Counted from the first letter of the stretch, positions 36,003-44,450 are shown. The stretch is DNA of 64,000 nucleotides from Shinella kummerowiae (GCF_009827055.1 NZ_WUMK01000001.1:620001-684000); one strand, 5' to 3'. Program-made: numbers and translations. Notes: a model not told the origin generated them from the letters alone.

Positions 36003-36956
36003 TCAGGCCGCCTTCTCGAACGGGTAGGTGAGGTCGCCCGTCCGCTTGCGCAGGAAACATGCCTCGCGAAGATGACGACCCTGGATACAGGGCGACCCGT
36101 CGTAGATCGCCTGTCGTGCCGCATCGATCACGATGTTCATGGTCAGACCGACTGACCCCCTCGCGGCAAGCCTCCACTCGGTTTGCCATTCTTCGCGATC
36201 GAGAATGGAATCTTCGGCGAACGGGAGCCTGTTCGAGACACCGATCAGAAATCCGAGATAATCGTCGATCTCGTCGGTAATCGACATGTCATGCTCGGCG
36301 AGATGGACCGTAGGAAATGATCCGCGGTTGAGATGCTGGGCCTCGTTGAGCATCGAGCCCTCGATCGTATAGAGGCCCGCCAGCCAGACGGAGCAGGAAC
36401 CGCTGTCTGCCAACGCCTTGATCAGGGAGAGAATGGAACGCCGTTTGGCTGGCGGAGCCGAGAAAATGTAGTGGGCATCGTCGAAGACCACGAGAGGCGT
36501 TCCATGGGTCGCCACCCGTCGCACGCATTTCGCCTCAAGAGACTTACCACCGATGTACGGGACGGAAGACGCTCCCGTCGCTAGGAAGAGAGCCGACGCG
36601 ACATCCGGCGCTCCCCAGCGCTCCATAACCGGGATGTAGGCCATCGGGAATACATAGCCGGAGCTATCGTCAACCCGATAGGGTTTGTTCTCCCGCAGCA
36701 GCGTCTTGAGCATGAAGCTTTTGCCTGCACGGGAGTTTCCGAGGAACCCGGCGATCTGGCCCACAATGGGAGCCCCCTGCTGACCGGGCCGATGGAGCTT
36801 TTGAAGGCGGGCGAAAGTCTGGTTGAAGCGAGGATAGCGGTACAGGAGATTTTCGACCATCCGCTGACGCGCCGCCTCAGGAAGCCTAAGCATCTCACGG
36901 CGAGCCTCGCTATCGTTGGCAAAGGAAATTTCGTGGAAGTCCGGGAGGATGATCAT
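36003..36956 (-). CDS. tnsC: TnsC/TniB-family AAA+ transposition regulator (317 aa)
   Basis: AAA+ ATPase: Walker A GFLGNSRAGKSFMLKT at about 70-85, Walker B TPLVVFDDAHYIF at about 150-162, and a C-terminal GLTMNIVIDAARQAIYDG lid region typical of TniB/TnsC. TnsC forms ATP-dependent filaments on DNA and links target selection (TniQ) to the transposase. Shorter than Tn7 TnsC (555), closer to TniB size. The start overlaps the tnsB stop in ATGA, so translation is coupled. Confidence 0.9.
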   Translation of the reverse strand: MIILPDFHEISFANDSEARREMLRLPEAARQRMVENLLYRYPRFNQTFARLQKLHRPGQQGAPIVGQIAGFLGNSRAGKSFMLKTLLRENKPYRVDDSSGYVFPMAYIPVMERWGAPDVASALFLATGASSVPYIGGKSLEAKCVRRVATHGTPLVVFDDAHYIFSAPPAKRRSILSLIKALADSGSCSVWLAGLYTIEGSMLNEAQHLNRGSFPTVHLAEHDMSITDEIDDYLGFLIGVSNRLPFAEDSILDREEWQTEWRLAARGSVGLTMNIVIDAARQAIYDGSPCIQGRHLREACFLRKRTGDLTYPFEKAA

Positions 36957-39352
36957 TCATCAAATCCTTTCTTGGCAAGGCGCTCGCGCAATGCGGCGCG
37001 TCTGTCTGCTTCGGTGATCAGCGGGGCTTCCACGGGCGCGACGGCGACGGAAACCGGACCGGAGGGCTCGGTGCGCGGAGTACCGCGCCTCTTATGTTCG
37101 GCTACAGCGTCCTCGAGGGGATCGCGCTCCACGATCTCGCCATCAGCCGTCTGGCTGACTAGGGCTGCAGGCGTGCCGTCGCGGCCCCTGCCCGGGCGGT
37201 TGGGAGATTTGGTACGGGCAGGTCCGGGGCTAAACGGAGCTGCGAAATCCAGATGGTCGGCACTCGCCGCCTCGCTCTCGACCACGTTTACGATGGCCGA
37301 ACGCTTGAGCTTTCTCGTAACCTGGCTCTGGAACTTCGCGAGCGCCTGAGCGGTCCGCTGGAGCTTCTTCTTGTCGAGGAGTTTCGAAAGCTCATCCGGA
37401 AGGGTGCGCCTCGCAAGCTCAAGCGACTCGATCGTGATCGGCTTGCGTTTGAAGACCTTGTTATGGTGTTCGATGATCTTGCGATGCACGAACAACCGGA
37501 GGCCGTCCGCATACTTCGCACACCGCCCGTTCGGTCGCAGTCTGATGACGCGATCACGTCGATAGGGGTTCGTGATGAAGGCGTTGGAAAGATCGGACGG
37601 ATCGACGGTCAACTCATATTCCGTGCCAGGCTTATGGTTCGGATGAGCCGTGATTTCGAGAAGGTCCTCAGAGTACCAGGTCAGGTGCTTGTAGGTGACG
37701 CCGTCGTTCTGGATCGTCACCTTGCGCCGATGTCCACCGAGCGAGACGAAGATTTCCGGATCGATCGGGTCCCTCGGCGGCATGTTCTTGAGGTCTGCGT
37801 CCCACACATCCTGGGGAATGGCTTTCAAGCGCGGCGTAAGACCGATGCCACGGCGCGGAGTGCGGTGGTATTCGACGATCCAGAGCGTGATGAAGTCCTC
37901 CAATTGCTGGAGGCTGATCATCGGCAGGCCGAGGCCCTTGGCGTCGTCGAAAAGTCTTCGGCGCTCGACGTTCGACATTGTCGTGCCGGGAAGCAGGTGA
38001 AAGACCTGTGTGTTGAGCGTGCGGAACATGCGCTCGACCAGACCCTTGCCGGTAGGCTCCCCCGGAAGGGTCTCGATGATCTCGAAACCGATCTCTTCCG
38101 ACGCGCGCTTGATGTCCTCGCCCCGTAGAAACGTGGCGTTGTCGGACGGAATAGCCATGAAGTCGCCGTACTGCGCCCACTCAGCGCCCGGGAAGCGGGA
38201 CATGTCCTTGGGATAAAGCGCCATCCGCAAGCCGTAGAGAAAGGCCTCATAGCTCTGGTTGTCGAAATGGACCGCGAAACCGAGGATGCACCCGCTTTTC
38301 TTCGAAACGAAAAACAGGACACTGGGACGGCCGAAGAGGCACATGTTCTCGGCGTCGTATACGCAGATATCCGCTGTCGTGTAATCGACCTCGACCACGC
38401 TTAGGCTATGGTCGGGCAAATCCCTGTGCGTGTAGAAGGTATGCTTTCGCCGCGCCGCTTCGATCCCGTAGCGCCACAGGTCTTTCGAATAGTTGTCGGG
38501 AGCCGCGAAACGACGTTCGATAGTACGGAAGCTCGGCACGTTGAGTGTTCCGTCCGGGAGCTCGATCTCCTTGAGAAGCTGCCGGTTCTCCCTTTTCGCA
38601 AGTTCCAGTTTGAACTGACTTTCGACGTTCAGCGCCGTGCCGGCGGGCAGTTCCCAGGCCCACTGAACGCAGTCGTCTAGAATGTCTTCGATCCGGGGAT
38701 CAAACTTCCGGATGGGATTTCCGGACGAATGCTCGGAAACAAGAGCCAGAATTCGGTTGAACGGATTGGCCTCGTACTTCTTGAGCCAGATACGGAGGGA
38801 ATTGTAGCAGGGTGTTTTCTCGTGACCCTTCTCGCGTGCGTGGTTGGCTGCCACCTCGAGGATCAGCTTCTTGGTGAGCCGCACCTTGCCACCTTCGCGG
38901 GCGAGGACGAGCTTGCGCGCATACCACCATCTCTTGATGGCCTCTGCGCGCCGCTCCCGAGGGATGGAAAGATAGCTCCTGACCTTTGGACGCTCGGTTG
39001 GGGCGATTTCACGCTTCGCCGCGGAGTTGATCGGAACAAGCCTCCACTCGCGTTCGAGAATGCTGATCTGCCAATCCGACAGGAACGTCGTCTCGTTCGT
39101 GTCGGTGTTCTGGACCAAGAATTTCTCGCCGCCCAAACCATAGGAGTTTCGGGAGAGCACGGCGCAGTTCGCAACCCGGCGACGGTCGGGGTCGAAGATC
39201 ATGAACTGCGATCCCATGGCGAAGTTATAGCGCTGTGCCTGGTGTTTTCCTCCGTTGACAGGATGAGGGGGAACATCGAGTTCTGCGAAGCTGGACGCCG
39301 GGTTGAGTGCCCCCTTCGTCAGGAATACGCTCTTGTTGTGCATGAAGGACAT
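36953..39352 (-). CDS. tnsB: TnsB/TniA-family DDE transposase (799 aa)
   Basis: Start MSFMHNKSVFLTKGALNPAS chosen because it shares one base with the tnsA stop (TGATG); an upstream extension overlaps tnsA. N-terminal DNA-binding helices about 100-260. RNase H catalytic core with all three acids: VVEVDYTTAD (about 320), MAIPSDNATFLRG (about 404) and GKGLVERMFRTL (about 439). A Mu-type beta-barrel follows (VTIQNDGVTYKHLTWYS), then a disordered, Pro/Arg-rich C-terminal tail that in TnsB contacts TnsC. It cuts and joins 3' ends. Appears intact. Confidence 0.95.
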   Translation of the reverse strand: MSFMHNKSVFLTKGALNPASSFAELDVPPHPVNGGKHQAQRYNFAMGSQFMIFDPDRRRVANCAVLSRNSYGLGGEKFLVQNTDTNETTFLSDWQISILEREWRLVPINSAAKREIAPTERPKVRSYLSIPRERRAEAIKRWWYARKLVLAREGGKVRLTKKLILEVAANHAREKGHEKTPCYNSLRIWLKKYEANPFNRILALVSEHSSGNPIRKFDPRIEDILDDCVQWAWELPAGTALNVESQFKLELAKRENRQLLKEIELPDGTLNVPSFRTIERRFAAPDNYSKDLWRYGIEAARRKHTFYTHRDLPDHSLSVVEVDYTTADICVYDAENMCLFGRPSVLFFVSKKSGCILGFAVHFDNQSYEAFLYGLRMALYPKDMSRFPGAEWAQYGDFMAIPSDNATFLRGEDIKRASEEIGFEIIETLPGEPTGKGLVERMFRTLNTQVFHLLPGTTMSNVERRRLFDDAKGLGLPMISLQQLEDFITLWIVEYHRTPRRGIGLTPRLKAIPQDVWDADLKNMPPRDPIDPEIFVSLGGHRRKVTIQNDGVTYKHLTWYSEDLLEITAHPNHKPGTEYELTVDPSDLSNAFITNPYRRDRVIRLRPNGRCAKYADGLRLFVHRKIIEHHNKVFKRKPITIESLELARRTLPDELSKLLDKKKLQRTAQALAKFQSQVTRKLKRSAIVNVVESEAASADHLDFAAPFSPGPARTKSPNRPGRGRDGTPAALVSQTADGEIVERDPLEDAVAEHKRRGTPRTEPSGPVSVAVAPVEAPLITEADRRAALRERLAKKGFDE

Positions 39353-40146
39353 CAGTCTTCCCTCCCCTTCGCGCTCGACACGTGGGAGGTCTTTGTCACT
39401 GTCGACGCAAATGAAATCGGCTTGGAGATGTCCACCTTCACCTCGCCTGCCACCGCAAGCCACATCAATGCCGAAAAGGCTCGCTTCACCTCCGGAAGCG
39501 GGCGGAACTGTGCGGCCGTGCCGTCGTTTTCGAAAAAGACATGCACCCTCCCCGGCAGGGCAGCCGCATCCGAGATCATCTGGATGGTGGATTGCGATGG
39601 GAGAAGGGACAACGCGCGGCGGACGGCTGTAACCGCTTCATCGTCATGTCGATATGCGTGGTAGCGGATCGTCGCCAGGTTCATCATCCGCGGCTGGATG
39701 TGGAGACTGCTCTCGTCGAGAACCGCATACGTCGCCCGGTATTGCTCCCAGTATACGCCCTTCAGCGTACTCGTTTGATGCTCCATCCATTTCCGCTCGT
39801 CCTGCATGGCGAGCGGGATGATGTCGAAGAAGCTGGCCTGCTTCTGTTTGCTCCAGACACCGACCATCGGGATATGGCTGGCGGACGAGACGACGCCGTT
39901 CCAATCCGAAACCTCATACTCGAGCTTGATCGGATAGGCGCTGATCCTGACGACATCGGGATTGGTTTCAAAGTGAATGAGCGCGTCGCGCATGAGCGTC
40001 GAGCGAGCCCTGATCGACTTCTGGGCGGCTTTGCGCGTCGGAAACGACACCGGAATTTCCTGACGCTTCTGGCTTTTGGCCACCTTGACCAAGGGAACGT
40101 GATCGTCCCCGAAGCCGAAGAACGTCATAAGCTGTTGTTCGTTCAT
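39352..40146 (-). CDS. TnsA-like protein with lost catalytic residues (264 aa)
   Basis: GGAGG lies 6 bases before the ATG. Pattern alignment to Tn7 TnsA by eye: STLMRDALIHFETNPDVVRI falls on the helix with catalytic Glu63 (here Met), SASHIPMVGVW on the Asp114 strand (here Met) and FFDIIPLAMQDERKWMEHQT on the Gln130-Val-Lys132 strand (here Asp-Ile-Ile). The flanking QDER and later YWEQ agree well with TnsA, so homology is likely but the nuclease centre is gone. It may serve only as a structural partner of TnsB. Without 5'-strand cutting, transposition would be replicative. First gene of the coupled operon. Confidence 0.72.
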   Translation of the reverse strand: MNEQQLMTFFGFGDDHVPLVKVAKSQKRQEIPVSFPTRKAAQKSIRARSTLMRDALIHFETNPDVVRISAYPIKLEYEVSDWNGVVSSASHIPMVGVWSKQKQASFFDIIPLAMQDERKWMEHQTSTLKGVYWEQYRATYAVLDESSLHIQPRMMNLATIRYHAYRHDDEAVTAVRRALSLLPSQSTIQMISDAAALPGRVHVFFENDGTAAQFRPLPEVKRAFSALMWLAVAGEVKVDISKPISFASTVTKTSHVSSAKGRED

Positions 40147-40221
40147 CTCTTGCCTCCAGACATGGCTCCGCCGACGCCGATGTTCGTGATCGGCGGAATG
40201 TCCACGGATTGGGTGAAAGGC

Positions 40222-40371
40222 TCAGCAGTCGGTGGAAGGATCGTCTTCGTACAGATGTCCCTGCCACTCGCGCATCAAATCGGCGATCGTGATGCACTCG
40301 CCGCCGAGTGAATCGAGTTCAGCGGCCCTAAGGGGGCGTGACGTGGAAATGGTGTGTTCGGTGATGAACAT
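40222..40371 (-). CDS. Possible 49-aa protein upstream of tnsA
   Basis: MFITEHTISTSRPLRAAELD, ending REWQGHLYEDDPSTDC. GGAG lies 9 bases before the ATG, and the frame ends 75 bp before tnsA on the same strand. Too short to assign. It could be a small regulator or a leader peptide of the transposition operon. Confidence 0.4.
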   Translation of the reverse strand: MFITEHTISTSRPLRAAELDSLGGECITIADLMREWQGHLYEDDPSTDC

Positions 40372-40780
40372 GGCGCACTTCTCCTCTCCCGCCGACGCGC
40401 AGTCGAGCGGGCTACGATGAACTGTGGGGAGAGACACGCACCTCGGAGCGCGTGCCTTTGCGGTCAAAGTTCGGAGAGGTCAGAGGGACCGCCGAACTGC
40501 ATGCAAACGACTACAATCTGCCGATGGCAGTCATATTCGCTTGTCTATGTGCAGTCCGAAGGCGGTCATGGGATCATCCCGTGTTGGGGAAACGGCATTG
40601 CTCATCGTTTCCGTTCTCGGTTTGTACCGGACGAATTCGGTAAGTCAACCGGGCCCCGCCCGCCGGACTGCAGATTTTTTCAGATTAGATGGCTGTCGGT
40701 TTGGAAAAATCCGTTGACAGGACGGGACCAGCCGGCAAGACTGAACCAGTTACTCTTCGCAATGGGTAGCAACCAAAGTG

Positions 40781-40814
40781 ACGGGCCGACCTGTTCAGAG
40801 GTTGGCCCGTTTTT
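40781..40814 (+). terminator. Strong orphan rho-independent terminator
   Basis: ACGGGCCGACCT, six-base loop, AGGTTGGCCCGT, then TTTT. The stem has one mismatch. The T-run is on the plus strand only, yet no plus-strand gene ends here. A TTGACA box at 40714 suggests a short transcript may end at it. Confidence 0.75.
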
Positions 40815-41125
40815 GCTTTTATATGCATGTGGATCATCTCCGTTCCCGATGGATCACAAGTACGAGTGCATTGAGAGCGTGCGAGTTTGAACTTGCAAGA
40901 AATTTCTTGTGGAGGGTGTTCCGCGGATTTTAGTTTAAAAATTTAAATTCGCACGTCTTCGGAGACATTCTTGGGAAAAGCCACCGACTGACATTTCTTC
41001 AGAATTCCCGTTCGAACTATCAAAATTCCGGATGTCTTCAATTTCTAATTTCTCGCCACTTCGAATTTCATCGGATATTGTCGATTACGCTTGGAGATAC
41101 AGCCTCTTCAAAAAAAATAGACCTG

Positions 41126-41147
41126 GGCCCCTAGACAGGGCCGATTT
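41126..41147 (+). terminator. Hairpin with flanking A- and T-runs, possible bidirectional terminator
   Basis: GGCCC, seven-base loop, GGGCC, then GATTTTTG. An A8 run lies just to the left (41110-41117), so the minus strand also ends in T's. It sits 115 bp before the TnsA-like start, where it could insulate that gene from upstream transcription. Confidence 0.5.
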
Positions 41148-41261
41148 TTGTTCTATTTTCGTTCTCCATGAAAACCGACCTCCACACAGTCTCGCGAATA
41201 CGATGAAGTCTTGTCAGCCATGAGGGCTGACGGTCATCGACGATATTGTGGAGTCTGTTGC

Positions 41262-41879
41262 ATGCGTGTTTCTCGTCAAACCGAAATCCTGGACGTCGCG
41301 AAGGCGGCTCAGGCACGGTCCTCCTTCTTCCCGCGCGCCACGGTCAAGAGCGACGGCCCGGTCACGTTTCGGTCTCAGGCAGCGCGTGACATCGCTTGCC
41401 TTTTCGACGTGGACCCCGAGGTCGAAACCTGGACCTGCGATCCACCCTTCCTCTCCGTTGGCCCGGAATTCCACGTCTGCGATTTCCTCGTCTGCCACGT
41501 CTCCGGGCAACGTCTTCTCGTGGACGGATTCGATCGCACTGAGACGCCCGATCCCGTCGTCCTCGAAGCCGCAGCCGCCGAGGCAGGATTCCGGTACAAG
41601 CGCCCGCCCAGGATCGAGGTCTATGGCGGGACGAGACTCCGCAACGCGAAAGACCTGCTGCGCTACGGAAACTACCAGGCAACCCTCGGGGATCGGGTCC
41701 GGCTTCTGGCGGCGCTGGAAGAACACGGATCGCTCACGGTCGCGGAATGCCTGACCGCGTTCTCGGAAACCAGATCGGTGGCCGGGTTGGCGTCGATGAT
41801 CCTGAACGGCTTCGTGGAAGTCGACCTCGACGACGAACTGATCGGGCCCACGACAGCGGTGAGACGGATAGCGCGCTGA
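41262..41879 (+). CDS. Second TnsA-like protein, partly degenerate (205 aa)
   Basis: The ATG at 41262 has GGAG 8 bases upstream (MRVSRQTEILDVAKAAQARS); a 17-codon extension is open. A TnsA-type fold is suggested by VTFRSQAARDIACLFDVDPE (catalytic Glu position is Ala), EFHVCDFLVCHVSGQRLLVD (Asp kept, Lys position not Lys), then YKRPPRIEVYGGTRLRNAKD and a winged-helix end (ALEEHGSLTVAECLTAF...ILNGFVEVDLDDE). It is not a copy of the tnsA-operon protein. 39 bp before the AAA-M41 gene on the same strand. Confidence 0.6.
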   Translation: MRVSRQTEILDVAKAAQARSSFFPRATVKSDGPVTFRSQAARDIACLFDVDPEVETWTCDPPFLSVGPEFHVCDFLVCHVSGQRLLVDGFDRTETPDPVVLEAAAAEAGFRYKRPPRIEVYGGTRLRNAKDLLRYGNYQATLGDRVRLLAALEEHGSLTVAECLTAFSETRSVAGLASMILNGFVEVDLDDELIGPTTAVRRIAR

Positions 41880-41918
41880 CGTCAGCCGTTTCCGTCATCG
41901 TTTTCAGAGGGATTTTGT

Positions 41919-43892
41919 ATGCGTAACCAAACCGACGTCGATGTTCATGACTTCACGCATGGCAGGCGGCGCACGCGCGACCTGTCGCTATCGACCCAGT
42001 TAGCCGTGATTTCGTTGTTGCGGGTGTTGAGGCCGTTAGTCCATAGGTCACGTCGCTTCGTTGCCACGATCGTCGTGCCGGAGGACGCTAACGTCCACGA
42101 CTATGCGGTCGCTGCCCACTGGATCATGGAGAACCCGCGGGCCGACGGAATCCCGATGAAAGTCCATTATGACATCCTGGCGCTAACCGACAGGGAAGAC
42201 TTCAGGACCTCCGTAAAGCTTTCCAGGACAAGCGAAATCCGCAGGGCTATCGTCCTGATGGAGAGCAAGGCGACGCTGAATGCGGATGCACGTCTCGCAT
42301 CCGATCTGGTCGCAATCCTGCCGCCGACGTCCGGCGAGGACATCAAGATCGCCGCTCTCAGAATGGGATTTGGTAGGATCAGCGACGAAGACGCCGAATT
42401 CCTTAGTGGACACAGCCTGGCCAGCCTCACCATGGCCATGCGAGCGGGGCGGCCGATTGGCAACGCGATCGCACGGCTGAAAGCGCATCTCACTGATACG
42501 AAAGAAGAGCAGCCGCTGGCGGTCGTTCTACCTTTCCCCGATAAGCCTACCCTGCATGACCTCCCCGCTTATGGCGATGCCAAAACTTGGGGTCTCGAAC
42601 TGGCCGCCGACATCGCAGACTGGAAGGCTGGTAAGCTGTCCTGGGCAGATATCGATCACGGCATCCTTTTGTCTGGACCGCCGGGAACGGGAAAGACCTC
42701 GTTCGCCACAGCACTCGCGAACACCTGTGGCATGACGCTCGTAGCCGCATCCGCCGCCCGCTGGCAGGCCAAGGGACATCTGGGCGATTTCCTTAAAGCC
42801 ATGCGGTCGGCATTCGACAAAGCGAAAGCCAGCTCGCCCTCTATCCTCTTTATTGACGAGTTCGATAGCTTCTCCGCTCGCGAAGAATATAGCGGCGATA
42901 GCGCCAGCTATTCCCGCCAGGTCGTGAATGGCCTTCTGGAATGCCTGGATGGAATCGACGGTCGCGATGGCGTTGTGGTAGTCGGAGCGACGAACTTTCC
43001 CGATTTGGTTGACCCCGCTCTTCTCCGGCCCGGCAGGCTCGATCGTCAATGCGTCATTCCCCTCCCCGACGCCGCCGGCCGACGTGACATCTTCAGATAT
43101 CACCTTGGCAAAGACCTGAGGTCACGGAACATCGATATCGCCGTCAAAAATTCGAGGGGCTGGACCGGTGCGGATATCCAGCGTGCAACCCGCGACGCGA
43201 AACGGGCGGCCAGACGCGCGGGTCGCGAGATGGAGATGGACGACTTGCTTTCGGCAATGCCGGAACGAGTGAAGTTGCCACCCGAGGTAATCGAGTCCGT
43301 TGCCATCCACGAACTGGGACATGCTCTCGTAAGTTTGCATTACGAATCCGATCCTCTCATGTATGTCACCATCGAAGACACGGTGTCACCAAACGCGAAG
43401 CTTGCGACGCTCGGTGGCGCGCACTTCAAAGAGCCGCCGATCCGGCGGAAGACTTCGACGTATTTCGAGAACCGGATCGCGATGCTCCTGGCAGGGATGG
43501 CTGCCGAACGCCTCGTGTACGGAGATCACTCGATTGGATCGGCCGGCGACCAAAAGGCAGACCTCAATATCGCAACGGACCTCGCCACTATGATGGAAGT
43601 GACGTGGGGCCTTGGACGATGGATGGTATCCGAGTCGATCAGCACGCCTGAGGCGCTCGCCGCCGTAAGAGGTCGGCGGCCTGAATTGGGAGACATCGTG
43701 GAGTCTACGCTTCGGAAACAGTTCGAGCGCGCGACGGCCATTCTGGAGACGCGCCGAGACCTACTTCGGGCGTTGGCGAAATCTCTGGTCGAAAAGAAGA
43801 CTCTGTCGGCGGAGGAGATCGCCGCTGCGGTCGAGAATCATGAGCGGGAGATCGGTCGCGGAGAGCCAACCCTGATCGTATCGAGTTCATGA
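41919..43892 (+). CDS. Soluble FtsH-like AAA+ ATPase with M41 metalloprotease domain (657 aa)
   Basis: Starts MRNQTDVDVHDFTHGRRRTR. Residues 1-240 lack the two transmembrane helices of FtsH and form an unknown domain. AAA+ module: Walker A ILLSGPPGTGKTSFATAL (about 247-264), Walker B SPSILFIDEFDSF (about 306), VVGATNFPDLVDPALLRPGR and an RLDRQ arginine finger region. M41 protease: IHELGHALVSLH (H-E-x-x-H, about 461) and the distal Asp in DQKADLNIATDLA (about 545). All catalytic parts look intact. Together with the TnsA-like gene before it, it may remodel or degrade a transposition complex, as ClpX does for Mu; that is inference. Confidence 0.85.
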   Translation: MRNQTDVDVHDFTHGRRRTRDLSLSTQLAVISLLRVLRPLVHRSRRFVATIVVPEDANVHDYAVAAHWIMENPRADGIPMKVHYDILALTDREDFRTSVKLSRTSEIRRAIVLMESKATLNADARLASDLVAILPPTSGEDIKIAALRMGFGRISDEDAEFLSGHSLASLTMAMRAGRPIGNAIARLKAHLTDTKEEQPLAVVLPFPDKPTLHDLPAYGDAKTWGLELAADIADWKAGKLSWADIDHGILLSGPPGTGKTSFATALANTCGMTLVAASAARWQAKGHLGDFLKAMRSAFDKAKASSPSILFIDEFDSFSAREEYSGDSASYSRQVVNGLLECLDGIDGRDGVVVVGATNFPDLVDPALLRPGRLDRQCVIPLPDAAGRRDIFRYHLGKDLRSRNIDIAVKNSRGWTGADIQRATRDAKRAARRAGREMEMDDLLSAMPERVKLPPEVIESVAIHELGHALVSLHYESDPLMYVTIEDTVSPNAKLATLGGAHFKEPPIRRKTSTYFENRIAMLLAGMAAERLVYGDHSIGSAGDQKADLNIATDLATMMEVTWGLGRWMVSESISTPEALAAVRGRRPELGDIVESTLRKQFERATAILETRRDLLRALAKSLVEKKTLSAEEIAAAVENHEREIGRGEPTLIVSSS

Positions 43893-44220
43893 GTTTGATC
43901 CGGGGTCTTTAATTCTGCTTGAAGACCTCGGGTCTTCGAGTTTGGCCACGCCACGGCAGATCGTCGTAACCGCAGCAGTCGGCTGCGGCATCTCGATCCA
44001 AGCGCCTTGAAAACCGGCTGCAATATCGCCTCTCCGGTCGTCAAGTAGGCGGAACCGCTCACCGAGATTCAAAAATTAGTTAGTTCTTTAAATAGTTTAG
44101 GCCGAACAGAGCGCTGTTCGGCCTTTTTCGCGTTCGGTCACGGATTGCGCAATCGGATGCGAGACAGTTCAGAGGTTGATGGCGGCCGGATCAAAGGATC
44201 GTGGCGGCCAACAACAGAAA
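43893..44220 (+). other. Junction between island and tRNA-Ile2, no gene
   Basis: 328 bp with no supported gene. It holds the terminator at 44099, an inverted repeat GAAGACC-TCG-GGTCTTC (43921-43937) and a 12-bp perfect palindrome GATTGCGCAATC (44143-44154). The island end should lie here if the element inserted beside the tRNA. No clear terminal repeat could be fixed by eye. Confidence 0.5.
44099..44128 (+). terminator. Rho-independent terminator
   Basis: AGGCCGAACAG, AGCG loop, CTGTTCGGCCT, then TTTT. An 11-bp perfect stem. On the plus strand it ends the AAA-M41 transcript; it may also stop read-through from the tRNA side. Confidence 0.85.
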
Positions 44221-44296
44221 TGGTGGGCCCGGAGGGACTCGAACCCCCAACCAAGCGGTTATGAGCCGCCGGCTCTAACCATTGAGCTACAGGCCC
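44221..44296 (-). tRNA. tRNA-Ile2 (anticodon CAU)
   Basis: The minus strand reads as a full 76-nt cloverleaf with encoded CCA. Acceptor GGGCCTG pairs with CGGGCCC, the D stem is GCTC/GAGC, the anticodon loop is CTCATAA and the T loop is GGTTCGAGTCC. The anticodon arm GGCGG-CTCATAA-CCGCT followed by TGG resembles E. coli tRNA-Ile2 (GGCGACTCATAATCGCTTGG) rather than elongator or initiator Met. The C34 would be changed to lysidine by TilS to read AUA. Its 3' end faces the accessory island. Confidence 0.92.
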
Positions 44297-44450
44297 GGCC
44301 CGGCGGGTCTGCCGGGGTCGTCGGTCAATGGCAGCCGACGATGTGGATCGTCTAGACGAATTCGCTGCCACTCACAAGCGCCGCCGTATTCTCTACACAA
44401 TCGCGGGCGAAGAACGGCGCGAGGGACACAACCATCAGGAGACATTCTTT

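Larger units (their letters stand above)
40372..41261 (+). other. Intergenic region between divergent transposition operons
   Basis: 890 bp without a supported gene. It must hold both divergent promoters. The left half (to about 40830) has normal G+C, while 40900-41120 is distinctly A+T-rich with repeated TTCNAATTTC-like words. Two hairpins (40781, 41126) are listed separately. I looked here for TnsB-type end repeats and saw none convincing. Confidence 0.6.

Noticed and set aside
40372-41261. CRISPR array or guide-RNA locus of a CRISPR-associated transposon
   Set aside because: No evenly spaced repeats and no cas genes anywhere in the window, despite the Tn7-like operon.
1-44220. Prophage or integrative conjugative element
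   Set aside because: No integrase, phage structural, relaxase or type IV secretion genes were recognised.
44221-44296. Elongator or initiator tRNA-Met for the CAU tRNA
   Set aside because: The anticodon arm pattern agrees with tRNA-Ile2, and the acceptor lacks the initiator C1-A72 mismatch.
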